From Candidatus Saccharimonadota bacterium (GTDB taxonomy: Bacteria > Patescibacteriota > Saccharimonadia > Saccharimonadales > Saccharimonadaceae): 58,662 nucleotides of DNA. Positions 35,379 through 44,022 of this stretch are shown here, piece after piece. The notes under the pieces are model-generated. The model was not told the origin of the DNA. It ran no database searches and saw nothing but the letters and a program-made list of their open reading frames with translations. Both the position numbers and the translations under genes were made by a program. The stretch is from positions 73,230-131,891 of the forward strand of contig JAGCAJ010000008.1 in the NCBI GenBank assembly GCA_017652765.1, read 5' to 3'. Numbering within the stretch: the stretch's first letter is position 1; each line of letters starts with the position of its first letter.

Positions 35379-36899
35379 TTACATCATATAATATGCCAGC
35401 ATAGAGGCCAGTGCATAGAGATTTATGGCCGAAAGTATAGCAAAAGTATAAAGGACAAAATCCTTCTTGGCATGGCTGGCGAATGGTTTAATTAGGAATA
35501 GGATAGGCAGAGCAAGTGGTATAAAGTATCTACCCTGAATACCTTCAATAAGTGGGTTTTTGACTGGGGTCCATTGGACATAGATACTCGTAAAGATCAA
35601 CCCCGCACAAACGGCAGATATTGCGGTGATAGCAACTTTCTGCTTAGTTGATAGGCAGTTTTTATCCTCTTGGAGATATGCATACGGAATAAAGAATGCC
35701 AACAATAGAAGATATGGCTCGGCTAGTCCAATATTGAAATGAGCGAGGCTAGACCCAAAGAATGAAAAGAAGTAAAATGTACCCTGCTCGGCAATTGAAC
35801 TACCGACGATGGCGAGATACTTGAATGGGTTTGTTAAGATAAATTTCACTTGCTCGGCAGAATTAACCCCTTCCCTAAACTCCACCAAAAAACCGGCAGA
35901 GATTGACAGCCATAAAAGGTTAGCTGCGACAATGGCAAGAAGCAAGCCACCAATTTTGAGCCACTTTTCTTTGTTGTTCTTAAAACATTTTCCAGGTAGC
36001 AAAAGGAGCAAGAAGCAAAATGGGAGATAAACGATCTTGCTCATGGAAACTAATACGGCCAAAATCGCCGATATCGCATAGTCTTTCCTAGTCATGAGTT
36101 TTGGCGCGCTAATTTTATTTAGGACAAAGGCAAAGAGCGCTATAGTAGAAGCATTAGTAATAGCGTCGGCCTGGCAAGAAGTGGCAGCCTGCATAGAGAT
36201 TGGCAGGAACAAGATTAGAAGTAATACATTTTTGCCGAATGGAAGTTTTTTGATTGCGTAATAGCCCAGGATAATCCAGAACGCCAAGTTAAAAATGCGC
36301 GCAAGATAAAAAATAGCAAACAGCGGCAGATGTAGAATTCGCCCAATTAGGATACCAATAGACTGTGGTAGATAAACTACCGGGGAATAGAGTGCAGTGT
36401 TGCCAAAATTCTGGAATACATCGTCTGAAGGCTGATTCGCCTTTGAAGCGATCTCCGGAATATTGCTATATCTAACGTTGGTCGGCCAAATACTGAATAG
36501 CTCGTTAATAGATTCTGGTAGATAATCACCGCCTTCGCCATCCGTCTCCGCTCTAGTAGAGATGAACTTAAACTCGGATATCTCGTAGGCGCGCCTAAAA
36601 TGATTATATTCGTCAGGTGCGGTTCCCGGTGGCATCACAAAGACATACATCAAGCCAATCGCAATTGAGAAAAGTAAAAAGAGTCGGTGAGGTTGCCAGT
36701 TTCTAGCCTTATATAGATAATAACCGAGGGCGCAAAGTGTCAGTTGGGCCACTAAAAGACTAGCAATAAGTAAAAATTTCCACCCCCCAATAGCACCATG
36801 AATTCGCAAAATGAAAAATGAGTTAATCACTAAAAACACTGTGCAAAACAAAATATATTTGTAATTATCTTTGATGAATTTTTTGATATTTCCTAGCAT
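35379..36899 (-). CDS. DUF2142-like polytopic membrane protein
   Basis: A 506-aa membrane protein with about 12 helices. The first outside loop reads PPGTAPDEYNHFRRAYEISE, the DE-x-x-H pattern of DUF2142 proteins, which sit in rhamnose-rich polysaccharide and capsule loci and are thought to be GT-C transferases. First position of the acidic pair follows a helix, as in that fold. The next gene of the leftward run begins upstream at 37773; the gap is one base, so they are co-transcribed. Confidence 0.8.
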   Translation of the reverse strand: MLGNIKKFIKDNYKYILFCTVFLVINSFFILRIHGAIGGWKFLLIASLLVAQLTLCALGYYLYKARNWQPHRLFLLFSIAIGLMYVFVMPPGTAPDEYNHFRRAYEISEFKFISTRAETDGEGGDYLPESINELFSIWPTNVRYSNIPEIASKANQPSDDVFQNFGNTALYSPVVYLPQSIGILIGRILHLPLFAIFYLARIFNLAFWIILGYYAIKKLPFGKNVLLLILFLPISMQAATSCQADAITNASTIALFAFVLNKISAPKLMTRKDYAISAILAVLVSMSKIVYLPFCFLLLLLPGKCFKNNKEKWLKIGGLLLAIVAANLLWLSISAGFLVEFREGVNSAEQVKFILTNPFKYLAIVGSSIAEQGTFYFFSFFGSSLAHFNIGLAEPYLLLLAFFIPYAYLQEDKNCLSTKQKVAITAISAVCAGLIFTSIYVQWTPVKNPLIEGIQGRYFIPLALPILFLIKPFASHAKKDFVLYTFAILSAINLYALASMLAYYMM

Positions 36900-36900
36900 T

Positions 36901-37773
36901 TTATTCCTCCTCGATTTCCCAATTTTTTGTCAGCATTTTTTCGATTTTTACTATGCGTTCTTTGGTCTTGTTTGATAGGTTTAGCGACTTATTAACGTAT
37001 CTATGGATTGCTTTAGTTTCTTCGAAGCGCTTTTGGTAGTCGGTACTACTTGTTACACTCCGCTTATGAATACGATGGAAATTTAAGATCCTACTAGAAT
37101 AAGCAATTTTTCCAAGCTTACAGACTTCGATGTAGAAATACCAGTCGCCACAAAGTTTAAATTTTTTGGCAGTGTTAAGAATATCGACTAATCTGGCTTG
37201 GTTTTTAAAAACAACCGCGGAGACGTTTGGGATAGAATTATATACGGCTAAATTTTTGTCGATCTCGTCAATACCATCGACGACGTAGCCTCCCAATCCC
37301 CTGCCACGACGGAGCACGTCTTTGAATTTTCTAAGATCGTCTTTTATGACTGGCTTGCCGTTTTTGTTAATACTTTTTGAGTTGCAATATGATATTACTA
37401 CATTTCTATTCTCAAAAGGTCTCATGACCTCGCGTAGAAAGTCTTTCTTGGCGGAATCGTCTAGCTCGCAAATCCAAATATAGTCAGACGTTGCTAGCTT
37501 AATTCCCTGTTGCCATTGCGAAAAAACGTTACCAGAGTTTTCTTTATTGACTTTTACTTTGACATTAATTTTGGGATTAAATTTTTTGATTTCTATGACA
37601 GCTTTTTTGATTGCCTCGACACTATTATCGGTAGATGCATCATCTAGGATAATAATTTCTGAAACGGGATAGGTCTGAGACAAAACTTCTTTTACACGAC
37701 GAAGAACATGTTTAGCGTAATTGTAGTTCGGCAAGATTGCGGTAACGGTTTTACTTTTTTGCGAAGGAATCAT
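36901..37773 (-). CDS. GT2-family glycosyltransferase
   Basis: A 290-aa GT-A transferase: VTAILPNYNYAKHVL, LDDASTDNS, and ICELDD in the DXD position. The C-terminus is basic. It starts inside the preceding GT gene (23-base overlap) and ends one base before the DUF2142-like gene, within a leftward run of glycan genes. Confidence 0.87.
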   Translation of the reverse strand: MIPSQKSKTVTAILPNYNYAKHVLRRVKEVLSQTYPVSEIIILDDASTDNSVEAIKKAVIEIKKFNPKINVKVKVNKENSGNVFSQWQQGIKLATSDYIWICELDDSAKKDFLREVMRPFENRNVVISYCNSKSINKNGKPVIKDDLRKFKDVLRRGRGLGGYVVDGIDEIDKNLAVYNSIPNVSAVVFKNQARLVDILNTAKKFKLCGDWYFYIEVCKLGKIAYSSRILNFHRIHKRSVTSSTDYQKRFEETKAIHRYVNKSLNLSNKTKERIVKIEKMLTKNWEIEEE

Positions 37774-38896
37774 AAGCGTCCTCGATTTGTTTTAGACATG
37801 CTTCGCCCGTATAGTTTTTTAGACAATAATCATGTGCGGTTTTTGCGATTTCTCGGCCGAGCTCTTTATCGTTACGAAGGTGAAGAATTGTATCATACCA
37901 TTCGCCCGGTCGACATAGGAATCCGTTCTTTCCATCTGTGATGGTCTTACTAAATGCGTATGTGGGCGAGGCTATGGTTGGGGTTCTTACGAGGCTCGCC
38001 TCAAAGAACTTTAGGTCGGATTTGCAGTTGGCGAAAATATTGTCGGCAAGCGGAGCGATATTGACGTCGACTCCTGACTGTAGCTCTAGGAGGGTGAGAA
38101 AATCCACCATCTTACGGTACCTAATCTGACCGTTTTCCAGGTATTTTTTATAAGATTCTGGAAGGTCTAGCATGCCAACAATTTCGAGCTTAATATCTGA
38201 GTAGTCGTGCAATAGCTGAATAAGCTCCGGATAGACAGTTTCGAAATCGGTTAAATGGGTATGAGAGCCACTAAAGTAGCCAATCGTAAAACCTATGACG
38301 TCATTCTTCTGAATCGTATCCGCAAACTCTATCTGCTCCTTATTCAAGAAATTCTTGATAACTTTATATGGCTTGTCACAGTGCGATTCTGACAGTTTTT
38401 TGCCTAGGTAATCATTCGTAACGATGAAGCCATCAGCAAGATAAGAAATAAGTTCGTAGTGAGCGCAAGTGTTAATCCAATATTCTTGGTCAATAAAATC
38501 TGGTGATACGACGTTAAACATGTCTTTGATGTATTTAGTCCCACAGATACAATCGTCTAAGTCCTGCAGAATACATACGTTATTATCACGTGCAATCCTG
38601 GCGAGCTCGTCAAGCAGTGGCGACCAGCGAGTAATTCTGCCAAAGATTAAGATTTCTACTTTTGGCAGAGCTTTAAATAGTGCATTAGTTTCATTCGTGA
38701 AGAAATAAATCAATTGCCATTTCTTACTATTCTTGGTGGCCTGATAAATATTGTATCCGCGATAGCGGAAGGAGGAGACTTTATCTTCTTCTGGATACAA
38801 AATTACAGCAACTTTTTTGTGAGATTTTTTGGCGTTTTCTAATTCTGCAATTCTCTTTTCTAGAGATATATTCCAGGGCTCGGGATTATTTTGCAT
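37751..38896 (-). CDS. GT-B (GT1/GT4-like) glycosyltransferase
   Basis: A 381-aa protein. The N-terminal domain has VILYPEEDKVSSFRYRGYNIYQ and ILIFGRITRWSPLLDELARIA; the C-terminal domain has GYFSGSHTHLTDFE, a LEIVGMLDLP strand and a KFFEASLVRTPTIAS segment resembling the donor-binding E-x-x signature. Related, by pattern, to rhamnan/teichoic-type glycosyltransferases. The last codons overlap the next GT2 gene and its ATG lies inside the end of the 166-aa gene, so the three are coupled. Confidence 0.75.
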   Translation of the reverse strand: MQNNPEPWNISLEKRIAELENAKKSHKKVAVILYPEEDKVSSFRYRGYNIYQATKNSKKWQLIYFFTNETNALFKALPKVEILIFGRITRWSPLLDELARIARDNNVCILQDLDDCICGTKYIKDMFNVVSPDFIDQEYWINTCAHYELISYLADGFIVTNDYLGKKLSESHCDKPYKVIKNFLNKEQIEFADTIQKNDVIGFTIGYFSGSHTHLTDFETVYPELIQLLHDYSDIKLEIVGMLDLPESYKKYLENGQIRYRKMVDFLTLLELQSGVDVNIAPLADNIFANCKSDLKFFEASLVRTPTIASPTYAFSKTITDGKNGFLCRPGEWYDTILHLRNDKELGREIAKTAHDYCLKNYTGEACLKQIEDAYDSFAKK

Positions 38897-39386
38897 TTTT
38901 GATCCAATCTTTTAGTTTGTCTAGCTCGTCTTCTGCAAAAAAGATGTCATTTTTTGTAATTTCTAGGCGATATGCTTTTCCGGAAACGCGCCTGGCGCTA
39001 TCAGTATAAAAGCTATATGTTTCTGGCCCTTTTAGATTGTTAGCTTTCAAAAAATCAACATAAGCCTTAGGGTCGGCTAGATTGTTTCTAGAAATAATTC
39101 TGAGCGCGTAATTGTTATTCCTGGCAAATTTTATGCCAATAGATAAAAAGTCCGCAAAATCTGCAACCTTTTTTGTACTAAAATCACAAAATACAAGATT
39201 AAGGCGCTTAGGACTGTCGTTTACAAAAATAATAGCAAGCGGAGAGTTTACGCTAGCTACGCCTTCGTGGGCTATATTGTATAGCTTTTCGGTTTCTTTT
39301 AGCTTTTTGCTATTTTTTGAGGTATCACGAACAGACCGCGCAAGGGCGTAAAGACCAGAAAAATGCGTTTTGACATATTCCTTCAT
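38886..39386 (-). CDS. Hypothetical protein of the glycan locus (166 aa)
   Basis: Function unknown. Soluble alpha/beta protein: helical N-terminus (about 1-45), then a strand NSPLAIIFVNDSPKRLNLVF and alternating helices/strands ending in a charged helix (DELDKLKDWIKNAK). It looks like an isolated Rossmann-type N-terminal domain of a GT-B enzyme. The next gene, a GT-B protein, starts within its last four codons, so it may be a split-off domain or partner. It starts leaderless from TGA-TATAAT, whose TGA is the stop of the upstream gene. Confidence 0.62.
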   Translation of the reverse strand: MKEYVKTHFSGLYALARSVRDTSKNSKKLKETEKLYNIAHEGVASVNSPLAIIFVNDSPKRLNLVFCDFSTKKVADFADFLSIGIKFARNNNYALRIISRNNLADPKAYVDFLKANNLKGPETYSFYTDSARRVSGKAYRLEITKNDIFFAEDELDKLKDWIKNAK

Positions 39387-39392
39387 GCTTAT

Positions 39393-39401
39393 ATTATATC
39401 A
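39393..39401 (-). promoter_or_regulatory. Extended -10 fused with the stop codon of the upstream gene
   Basis: Reading leftward TGA-TATAAT, then six bases (ATAAGC), then the ATG at 39386. The TGA is also the stop codon of the two-domain GT gene, so gene end and promoter share bases. Confidence 0.7.
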
Positions 39402-41240
39402 CGCCTGTGGATCTTTAGCTTTGTCTAGGAGATAGCCGGCTGTCGTCTTTTTGGTGAGATTAGGATTATAAAAAATGTCATTCTCGATACGTTTTTTCCA
39501 TTTTTTGTACATAAATTCCTGCTCAGAATCAAAGCGAATCTTCTTCTCTCCGGAGGTATCAGAACCCCGCGACCTAGATTCGTGGTGGTAGAGCTCAATA
39601 TTGGCCAGACAAACATTATAATAACCTTTTTCTAGCAACTTAAGATTAAAATCAACGTCGTTATACGCCACTTTCAGTTTCTCTTCTAGACCGCTGACTT
39701 CGCTCCATTTTTCTCTGCTCACCACTAGACAGGCACCAGTCACCGCGCTAAAATCATGCGGGACAGCTAGTTGGCCAGCCCAGGCTACGACTTCGCGCTT
39801 TTTTTCTAGATGCACATGCGAAGCTACGCCAATACCTAGAACAATACCGGCATGTTGCACGGTGTCATTTGGATAGAGTAATTTTGCACCTACTGCACCA
39901 ATATGTTTTTGAGAGGCGTAGCCAATCATCCAGGTAAGCCAGTCTGGACTAATAACTTCTATATCATTATTCATTAGTACAATGTAATCGGATTCTGTTT
40001 CCCTGGCTGCAAGATTGTTAATTTTAGAATAATTGAACTCGAAGTTAGCGTCAATAACACGGAAATTTTTATATTTTTTCTTATATTTGTCAAAGAGCGT
40101 AAAAGTTTCTGGCTTTTCACTATTGTTATTTACGACTACGACCTCATAATTTTTGTATGTGGTCTTCTCATAGATTGACTTTAGACAAACTTCAGTGACA
40201 TCGGCTAGGTCTTTTGTTGGAATAATAATGGTCGCCTTGGGATTACCCACCGGCTCATATTCTACGCAATAGTATGGGCAGTTTTTAGCGATGTGGACTT
40301 TACCCTTAATCTTTCTCCGCCCGAGTGCGTCCTCTAGAGCTTTTTTACCGCGCTCTAGGGCATAATCTTTTTTGTCGATACTGCTCGCAGTAGACCCTTC
40401 GGCCATACGCCAATGATATAGGATCTTTGGAATGTGATAAATGTTGTCGGTTTTCTCAAAGAAACGAAGATACAAGTCGTAGTCCTGGGCGCCTTCAAAG
40501 CCAGCCCTAAAACCACCGATTTTATTAATAATCGAACGCCTCAAAACCCCAAGATGTGAAATATAATTGACACTCATAAAAGTATCTGGAGAATAATCAG
40601 GCTTAAAATTTGGATAGCAATATCTACCATCCTCATCTAGCTTGTCTTCATCGGTATAAATCATATCGATTTTTTTGTCTTTATTTAGAACTTTGACTAC
40701 TTCATAGAGCGCATTTTCTGGAATAGTGTCGTCATTATCCATGAGCGCTACAAATTCGCCTTTGGCTAGTTTCAGTGCGCTATTAGTAGCCTTAGAAATG
40801 TGCCCGTTCTTTCTGCGATAAGTGATTTTAATTTTTTTGTTCTTTTCGTATTCTTTTAGCGTGGCTTTAGTATCTTTATCAGTGGAGGCATCATCGGCGA
40901 GGCAGATTTCGAAGTTTTTGTAGGTCTGTGCAAGAATGGAGTCAATACACTCCTTGAGATATTTTGGCTCGGCATTGTAGACTGGAATTACTACGGAGAT
41001 GAGCGGTTTGTACTTGAAACTGTTGGCGGTTTTTGGGTATCGACTAGGATTTTCTTCTAGCCATTTATTGTAGTCTTTTTTGTCTAGCGGATTATAGAAA
41101 AGGTTTATTGGTCTCATCCCGAGCAACAGCTTAATGTATTTTTTCCAGAGTCTTGGTGGAATCAAAAAGTGATATTTTTTCCACGAAGATTTAGACCCGC
41201 GATATAATGTCACAAAAAAATTTTCTAGCCGATTCTTCAT
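39399..41240 (-). CDS. Two-domain GT2 glycosyltransferase
   Basis: A 613-aa protein with two GT-A domains in tandem. Domain 1 (about 60-290) has SVVIPVYNAEPKYL, DDASTDKDT and MDNDD. Domain 2 (about 315-560) has TIIIPTKDLADVTE, VVNNNSEKPET, MNNDIEV and the ED-like acceptor region YNDVDFNLKLLEKGY. This layout is typical of rhamnan, O-antigen and glycan-chain synthases that add two different linkages. It starts leaderless and ends in TGA, one of two clear TGA stops in the window, which argues that TGA is a normal stop here. Confidence 0.9.
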   Translation of the reverse strand: MKNRLENFFVTLYRGSKSSWKKYHFLIPPRLWKKYIKLLLGMRPINLFYNPLDKKDYNKWLEENPSRYPKTANSFKYKPLISVVIPVYNAEPKYLKECIDSILAQTYKNFEICLADDASTDKDTKATLKEYEKNKKIKITYRRKNGHISKATNSALKLAKGEFVALMDNDDTIPENALYEVVKVLNKDKKIDMIYTDEDKLDEDGRYCYPNFKPDYSPDTFMSVNYISHLGVLRRSIINKIGGFRAGFEGAQDYDLYLRFFEKTDNIYHIPKILYHWRMAEGSTASSIDKKDYALERGKKALEDALGRRKIKGKVHIAKNCPYYCVEYEPVGNPKATIIIPTKDLADVTEVCLKSIYEKTTYKNYEVVVVNNNSEKPETFTLFDKYKKKYKNFRVIDANFEFNYSKINNLAARETESDYIVLMNNDIEVISPDWLTWMIGYASQKHIGAVGAKLLYPNDTVQHAGIVLGIGVASHVHLEKKREVVAWAGQLAVPHDFSAVTGACLVVSREKWSEVSGLEEKLKVAYNDVDFNLKLLEKGYYNVCLANIELYHHESRSRGSDTSGEKKIRFDSEQEFMYKKWKKRIENDIFYNPNLTKKTTAGYLLDKAKDPQA

Positions 41241-41246
41241 TGTTTT

Positions 41247-41255
41247 ATTATACCA
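41247..41255 (-). promoter_or_regulatory. Extended -10, leaderless start of the two-domain GT
   Basis: TGG-TATAAT reading leftward, six bases (AAAACA) before the ATG at 41240. Confidence 0.72.
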
Positions 41256-41281
41256 TATCTGTTAGATATGGGGAATGCGGA

Positions 41282-43399
41282 CTACTGAGTTTTGGTTAGT
41301 ATCCACCCCTGCGCTTTAGTGTCATTGCTAGACCAGATTTGGACGTTGCCACCATTTTTTGCGACGCCACCGGCAAGGTCTAGAACAATATTTGATGAGC
41401 ATGCAGAAGTAATACGATAGGTTCCGTCAGTATTTTTCTTAATTTGCCATTGTTGAGCACACGTAGAATTACTCGTGAATAACTGGACGTTAGTGCCAGG
41501 AGTCTTAGACCCACCCGCAACGTCTAGCGCGCGATTGGTCTTGGTATTTTTTATGGTATACGTGCCGTTGTTATTTTTTATGATTTTCCAATCTTGAGCG
41601 GGGGTGCCATTCTTCTCCCAAACCTGAATATTAGTACCATCCTTTGCGGTGTTTATCCCATTAGTAATATCAATCGCAAGTCTCTCATTAACCGCGGAAG
41701 TAATTACGTAATTACCATCTATGGCCTCGTCGGTATATGAGGATAATGTCCAGACTTGAGCGTTGGAGTCGTTGGCGGTGTAGATCTGTAGCTTTTGCCA
41801 TGAGGTACTGACGTAGCCGCCTTGGACGTCAATAGCCTTTTTAGTACAGGCAGAGAGGAATCTGTAGCCAACGCCACTTTTTTCAACAATCCATTTCTGG
41901 GCGCAAGTACCATTATAGTCGTAAAGTTGGAGCGGGGTACCATCTGCTTTTTCGCCCGCTTTTACGTCGACGACTCTTCCGGAAGTAGTATTTTTGATAG
42001 AATATAGCCCATCGCTCGATCTGCTAACTCTGTAAAGCTGCCCTCTATCGTAATTGACGTCATAGATCTGCATCTTCGTTCCGTTGTCAACCGCACCACC
42101 ATAAGAATCCATAGCCTTCCCACCGGTAGTCTTTAATACATATGAGCCGTCTTCAATTATTGCGGTAGAATTATCTTGCGCGGTAAATTTTTGGGCTGAG
42201 GAATTATTACTGTCGTAAATCTGAATTTTTAGCCCTGCAGTGCCACTATTCCCTGCGGGTATATCAATCGACTTATTTGAGCACATTGATTTAATTGTAT
42301 ATTTATCGTGATCAACCGAAAAATACCATTTCTGCGCGCATGTATCGTTAGATTCGTAGAGCTGAATATTGGTGCCATTTCTTACCTCGCCACCGACTAC
42401 ATCCAAAACAAGATTGGATGCTATGTGGCGAATGGTATAGTAATCACCCTTTCTTTCGAATTTATACTCGGCTGGGGTACTAGATAAGGCAATCTTGGCG
42501 CCAGAAGCATTTGATTCTGGAGTGAGGTAGAGTCCAGCCTGCGTCTTAATGGCAATCTTGTCGCCATCTGGCAAATAGGCACTAGAGACGGTAGTATGTG
42601 TATCACCAAACCATCTAGTGTAATAGAAATAGAAATTACTGTTGCCGTAAGCGCCACAGTGGACGACCGTGCCAGGGTTAGAATCCAAGACAGAGGCATT
42701 TGGCTGATATGGAGTGTATTGATATAGTGCGGAGGTGGCGCGGTTTTCAATATTAACTGTGAAGCCGCCACAGTTGCCATCTGGATTATACTTGACGAAG
42801 TTGCTTCCTACTGGGTAGTACCTAGAGCCGTTGTCTAGGATATAACGGAAAAGCTCGGCAGAGTTTCTAACCTGATTTTTAAACCCATAGTACTGCGAGT
42901 CACAAGCGGCGGTATCAGGGCAGCCATAGCCGGTGGCGGAGCGATATTGCAAATTGGAGTTTGGCCAAGTGTCGGTGACTAGACCCTGTTCTTTTTCTAG
43001 CAAAACAATAATGACTTTTGGATTAATGCGAAAATCCTGGGCTGCCTGCCAGATAATATGCGCAGCGGTTTCACCATTAAAATTCTCGTCGGCCATACAA
43101 ACAAAGTGGCCGTTTTCTATGTGATAAGAAAGATTTGGGTAAGCGGAAGCCTTGGCGATATTAGTATCGTTGCATGGGTTTTTAGACTTTAGAAACGCCT
43201 GAATCTCCGCCTCGGACATAGAGGCATAGTCGGACATGACATAGTCGGAAATAATATTACCAGCGCTAAACCCGTTATAGGCGGAGTTTATGGCAGAGGA
43301 AGAATTCATATTCTTAAAAGCCAAAAAGCCAATGGTGGCCATAAGTCCAAAAATTAGTCCTAGGCGAAGTTTTTCTGGAAAAGCAAATCTACGGCGCAT
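41282..43399 (-). CDS. Exported ricin-type lectin repeat protein with actinobacterial-style N-terminal domain
   Basis: A 705-aa protein with a signal-anchor helix (about residues 11-30). Residues ~45-255 form a domain with SMSEAEIQAFLKSK, INPKVIIVLLEKEQGLVT, GYGCPDTAACDSQYYGF, ALYQYTPYQPNASV and FYFYYTRWFG. From memory this pattern is common in secreted actinobacterial proteins and may have a lysozyme-like fold (Glu in LEKEQG). Residues ~265-705 are beta-trefoil lectin repeats: eight Q-x-W-type units (CAQKWYF, SAQKFTA, RGQLYRV, CAQKWIV, NAQVWTL, PAQDWKI, CAQQWQI, KAQGWIL), enough for about three trefoils. Such repeats bind carbohydrates. It shares TAATG with the upstream gene. Possible role: binding or cutting the wall of a host bacterium. 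Confidence 0.8.
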   Translation of the reverse strand: MRRRFAFPEKLRLGLIFGLMATIGFLAFKNMNSSSAINSAYNGFSAGNIISDYVMSDYASMSEAEIQAFLKSKNPCNDTNIAKASAYPNLSYHIENGHFVCMADENFNGETAAHIIWQAAQDFRINPKVIIVLLEKEQGLVTDTWPNSNLQYRSATGYGCPDTAACDSQYYGFKNQVRNSAELFRYILDNGSRYYPVGSNFVKYNPDGNCGGFTVNIENRATSALYQYTPYQPNASVLDSNPGTVVHCGAYGNSNFYFYYTRWFGDTHTTVSSAYLPDGDKIAIKTQAGLYLTPESNASGAKIALSSTPAEYKFERKGDYYTIRHIASNLVLDVVGGEVRNGTNIQLYESNDTCAQKWYFSVDHDKYTIKSMCSNKSIDIPAGNSGTAGLKIQIYDSNNSSAQKFTAQDNSTAIIEDGSYVLKTTGGKAMDSYGGAVDNGTKMQIYDVNYDRGQLYRVSRSSDGLYSIKNTTSGRVVDVKAGEKADGTPLQLYDYNGTCAQKWIVEKSGVGYRFLSACTKKAIDVQGGYVSTSWQKLQIYTANDSNAQVWTLSSYTDEAIDGNYVITSAVNERLAIDITNGINTAKDGTNIQVWEKNGTPAQDWKIIKNNNGTYTIKNTKTNRALDVAGGSKTPGTNVQLFTSNSTCAQQWQIKKNTDGTYRITSACSSNIVLDLAGGVAKNGGNVQIWSSNDTKAQGWILTKTQ

Positions 43400-43998
43400 T
43401 AGAGATTAACCTCCCCGGTGATTGTACCGGTTTTATTGTCGGCGGAAACAGTGGCGGTAATTTTCCAGTTACCAGAAGTGGCGCCAGCTTTAGCAACACA
43501 GAAGCTAGAGGATGGACCCGGTTCTACCTGCGCACTGATAGTGTTAGTGGCGCCGGAGCTATGCGCAAGGGTGATTGTGCAAGTGCCGGAGCTCAAAGCC
43601 TGATCTATAATAACACGGACCGAAAGCGCGCCAGTTTCATCGGTGCCAGCGTTAACTACGCCCGTAATTGTACCCAACTTATTTGGGTCTTCTCCGTCAT
43701 ATTGAGAAATGTCGGACTTTTCTGACTCGCGCGTAGGCTCGTTGTTTTGATTATCCGAGGTCGTATCGTCGGATTTTTTGTCATCGTTAGAATTAGTATT
43801 AGAACTACTAGTCTGAGATGTGGGATTATCGTTTTTCTCCCCCTTAAAAATGTCTATTATTTTGTCTTTATTCAAGAATGCAAAGACCCCAGCAATAATA
43901 ATGCCCAAGATTACAAACAAAACAATCACAACTTTAACCGGACTTTTCTTGCGGCGTCCAAAAGGGCGGTTGTTTATGTTTTTTGTTGTTTGTGTCAT
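43399..43998 (-). CDS. Membrane-anchored protein with Ig-like outside domain
   Basis: A 199-aa protein: basic cytoplasmic tail (RRKKSPVK), one membrane helix (about 21-42), a disordered Ser/Asn/Asp linker (about 55-105), then a compact beta domain (about 106-199) with two cysteines (GTCTITL; SFCVAKAG), like bacterial Ig-like or carboxypeptidase-regulatory folds. It is coupled to the ricin-repeat gene by a one-base stop/start overlap, so the two are likely partners on the surface. Leaderless start from TGA-TAAAAT. Confidence 0.68.
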   Translation of the reverse strand: MTQTTKNINNRPFGRRKKSPVKVVIVLFVILGIIIAGVFAFLNKDKIIDIFKGEKNDNPTSQTSSSNTNSNDDKKSDDTTSDNQNNEPTRESEKSDISQYDGEDPNKLGTITGVVNAGTDETGALSVRVIIDQALSSGTCTITLAHSSGATNTISAQVEPGPSSSFCVAKAGATSGNWKITATVSADNKTGTITGEVNL

Positions 43999-44004
43999 GT
44001 TTTT

Positions 44005-44013
44005 ATTTTATCA
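44005..44013 (-). promoter_or_regulatory. Extended -10, leaderless start of the Ig-like gene
   Basis: TGA-TAAAAT reading leftward, six bases before the ATG at 43998. Confidence 0.6.
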
Positions 44014-44022
44014 TATTTATGT

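Noticed and set aside
38886-41240. The 166-aa gene and the two-domain GT are in the same frame with only a TGA between them, suggesting one recoded protein
   Set aside because: The TGA is part of a TGA-TATAAT extended -10 six bases from the next ATG, and the downstream protein has a normal start. Chance frame identity is one in three.
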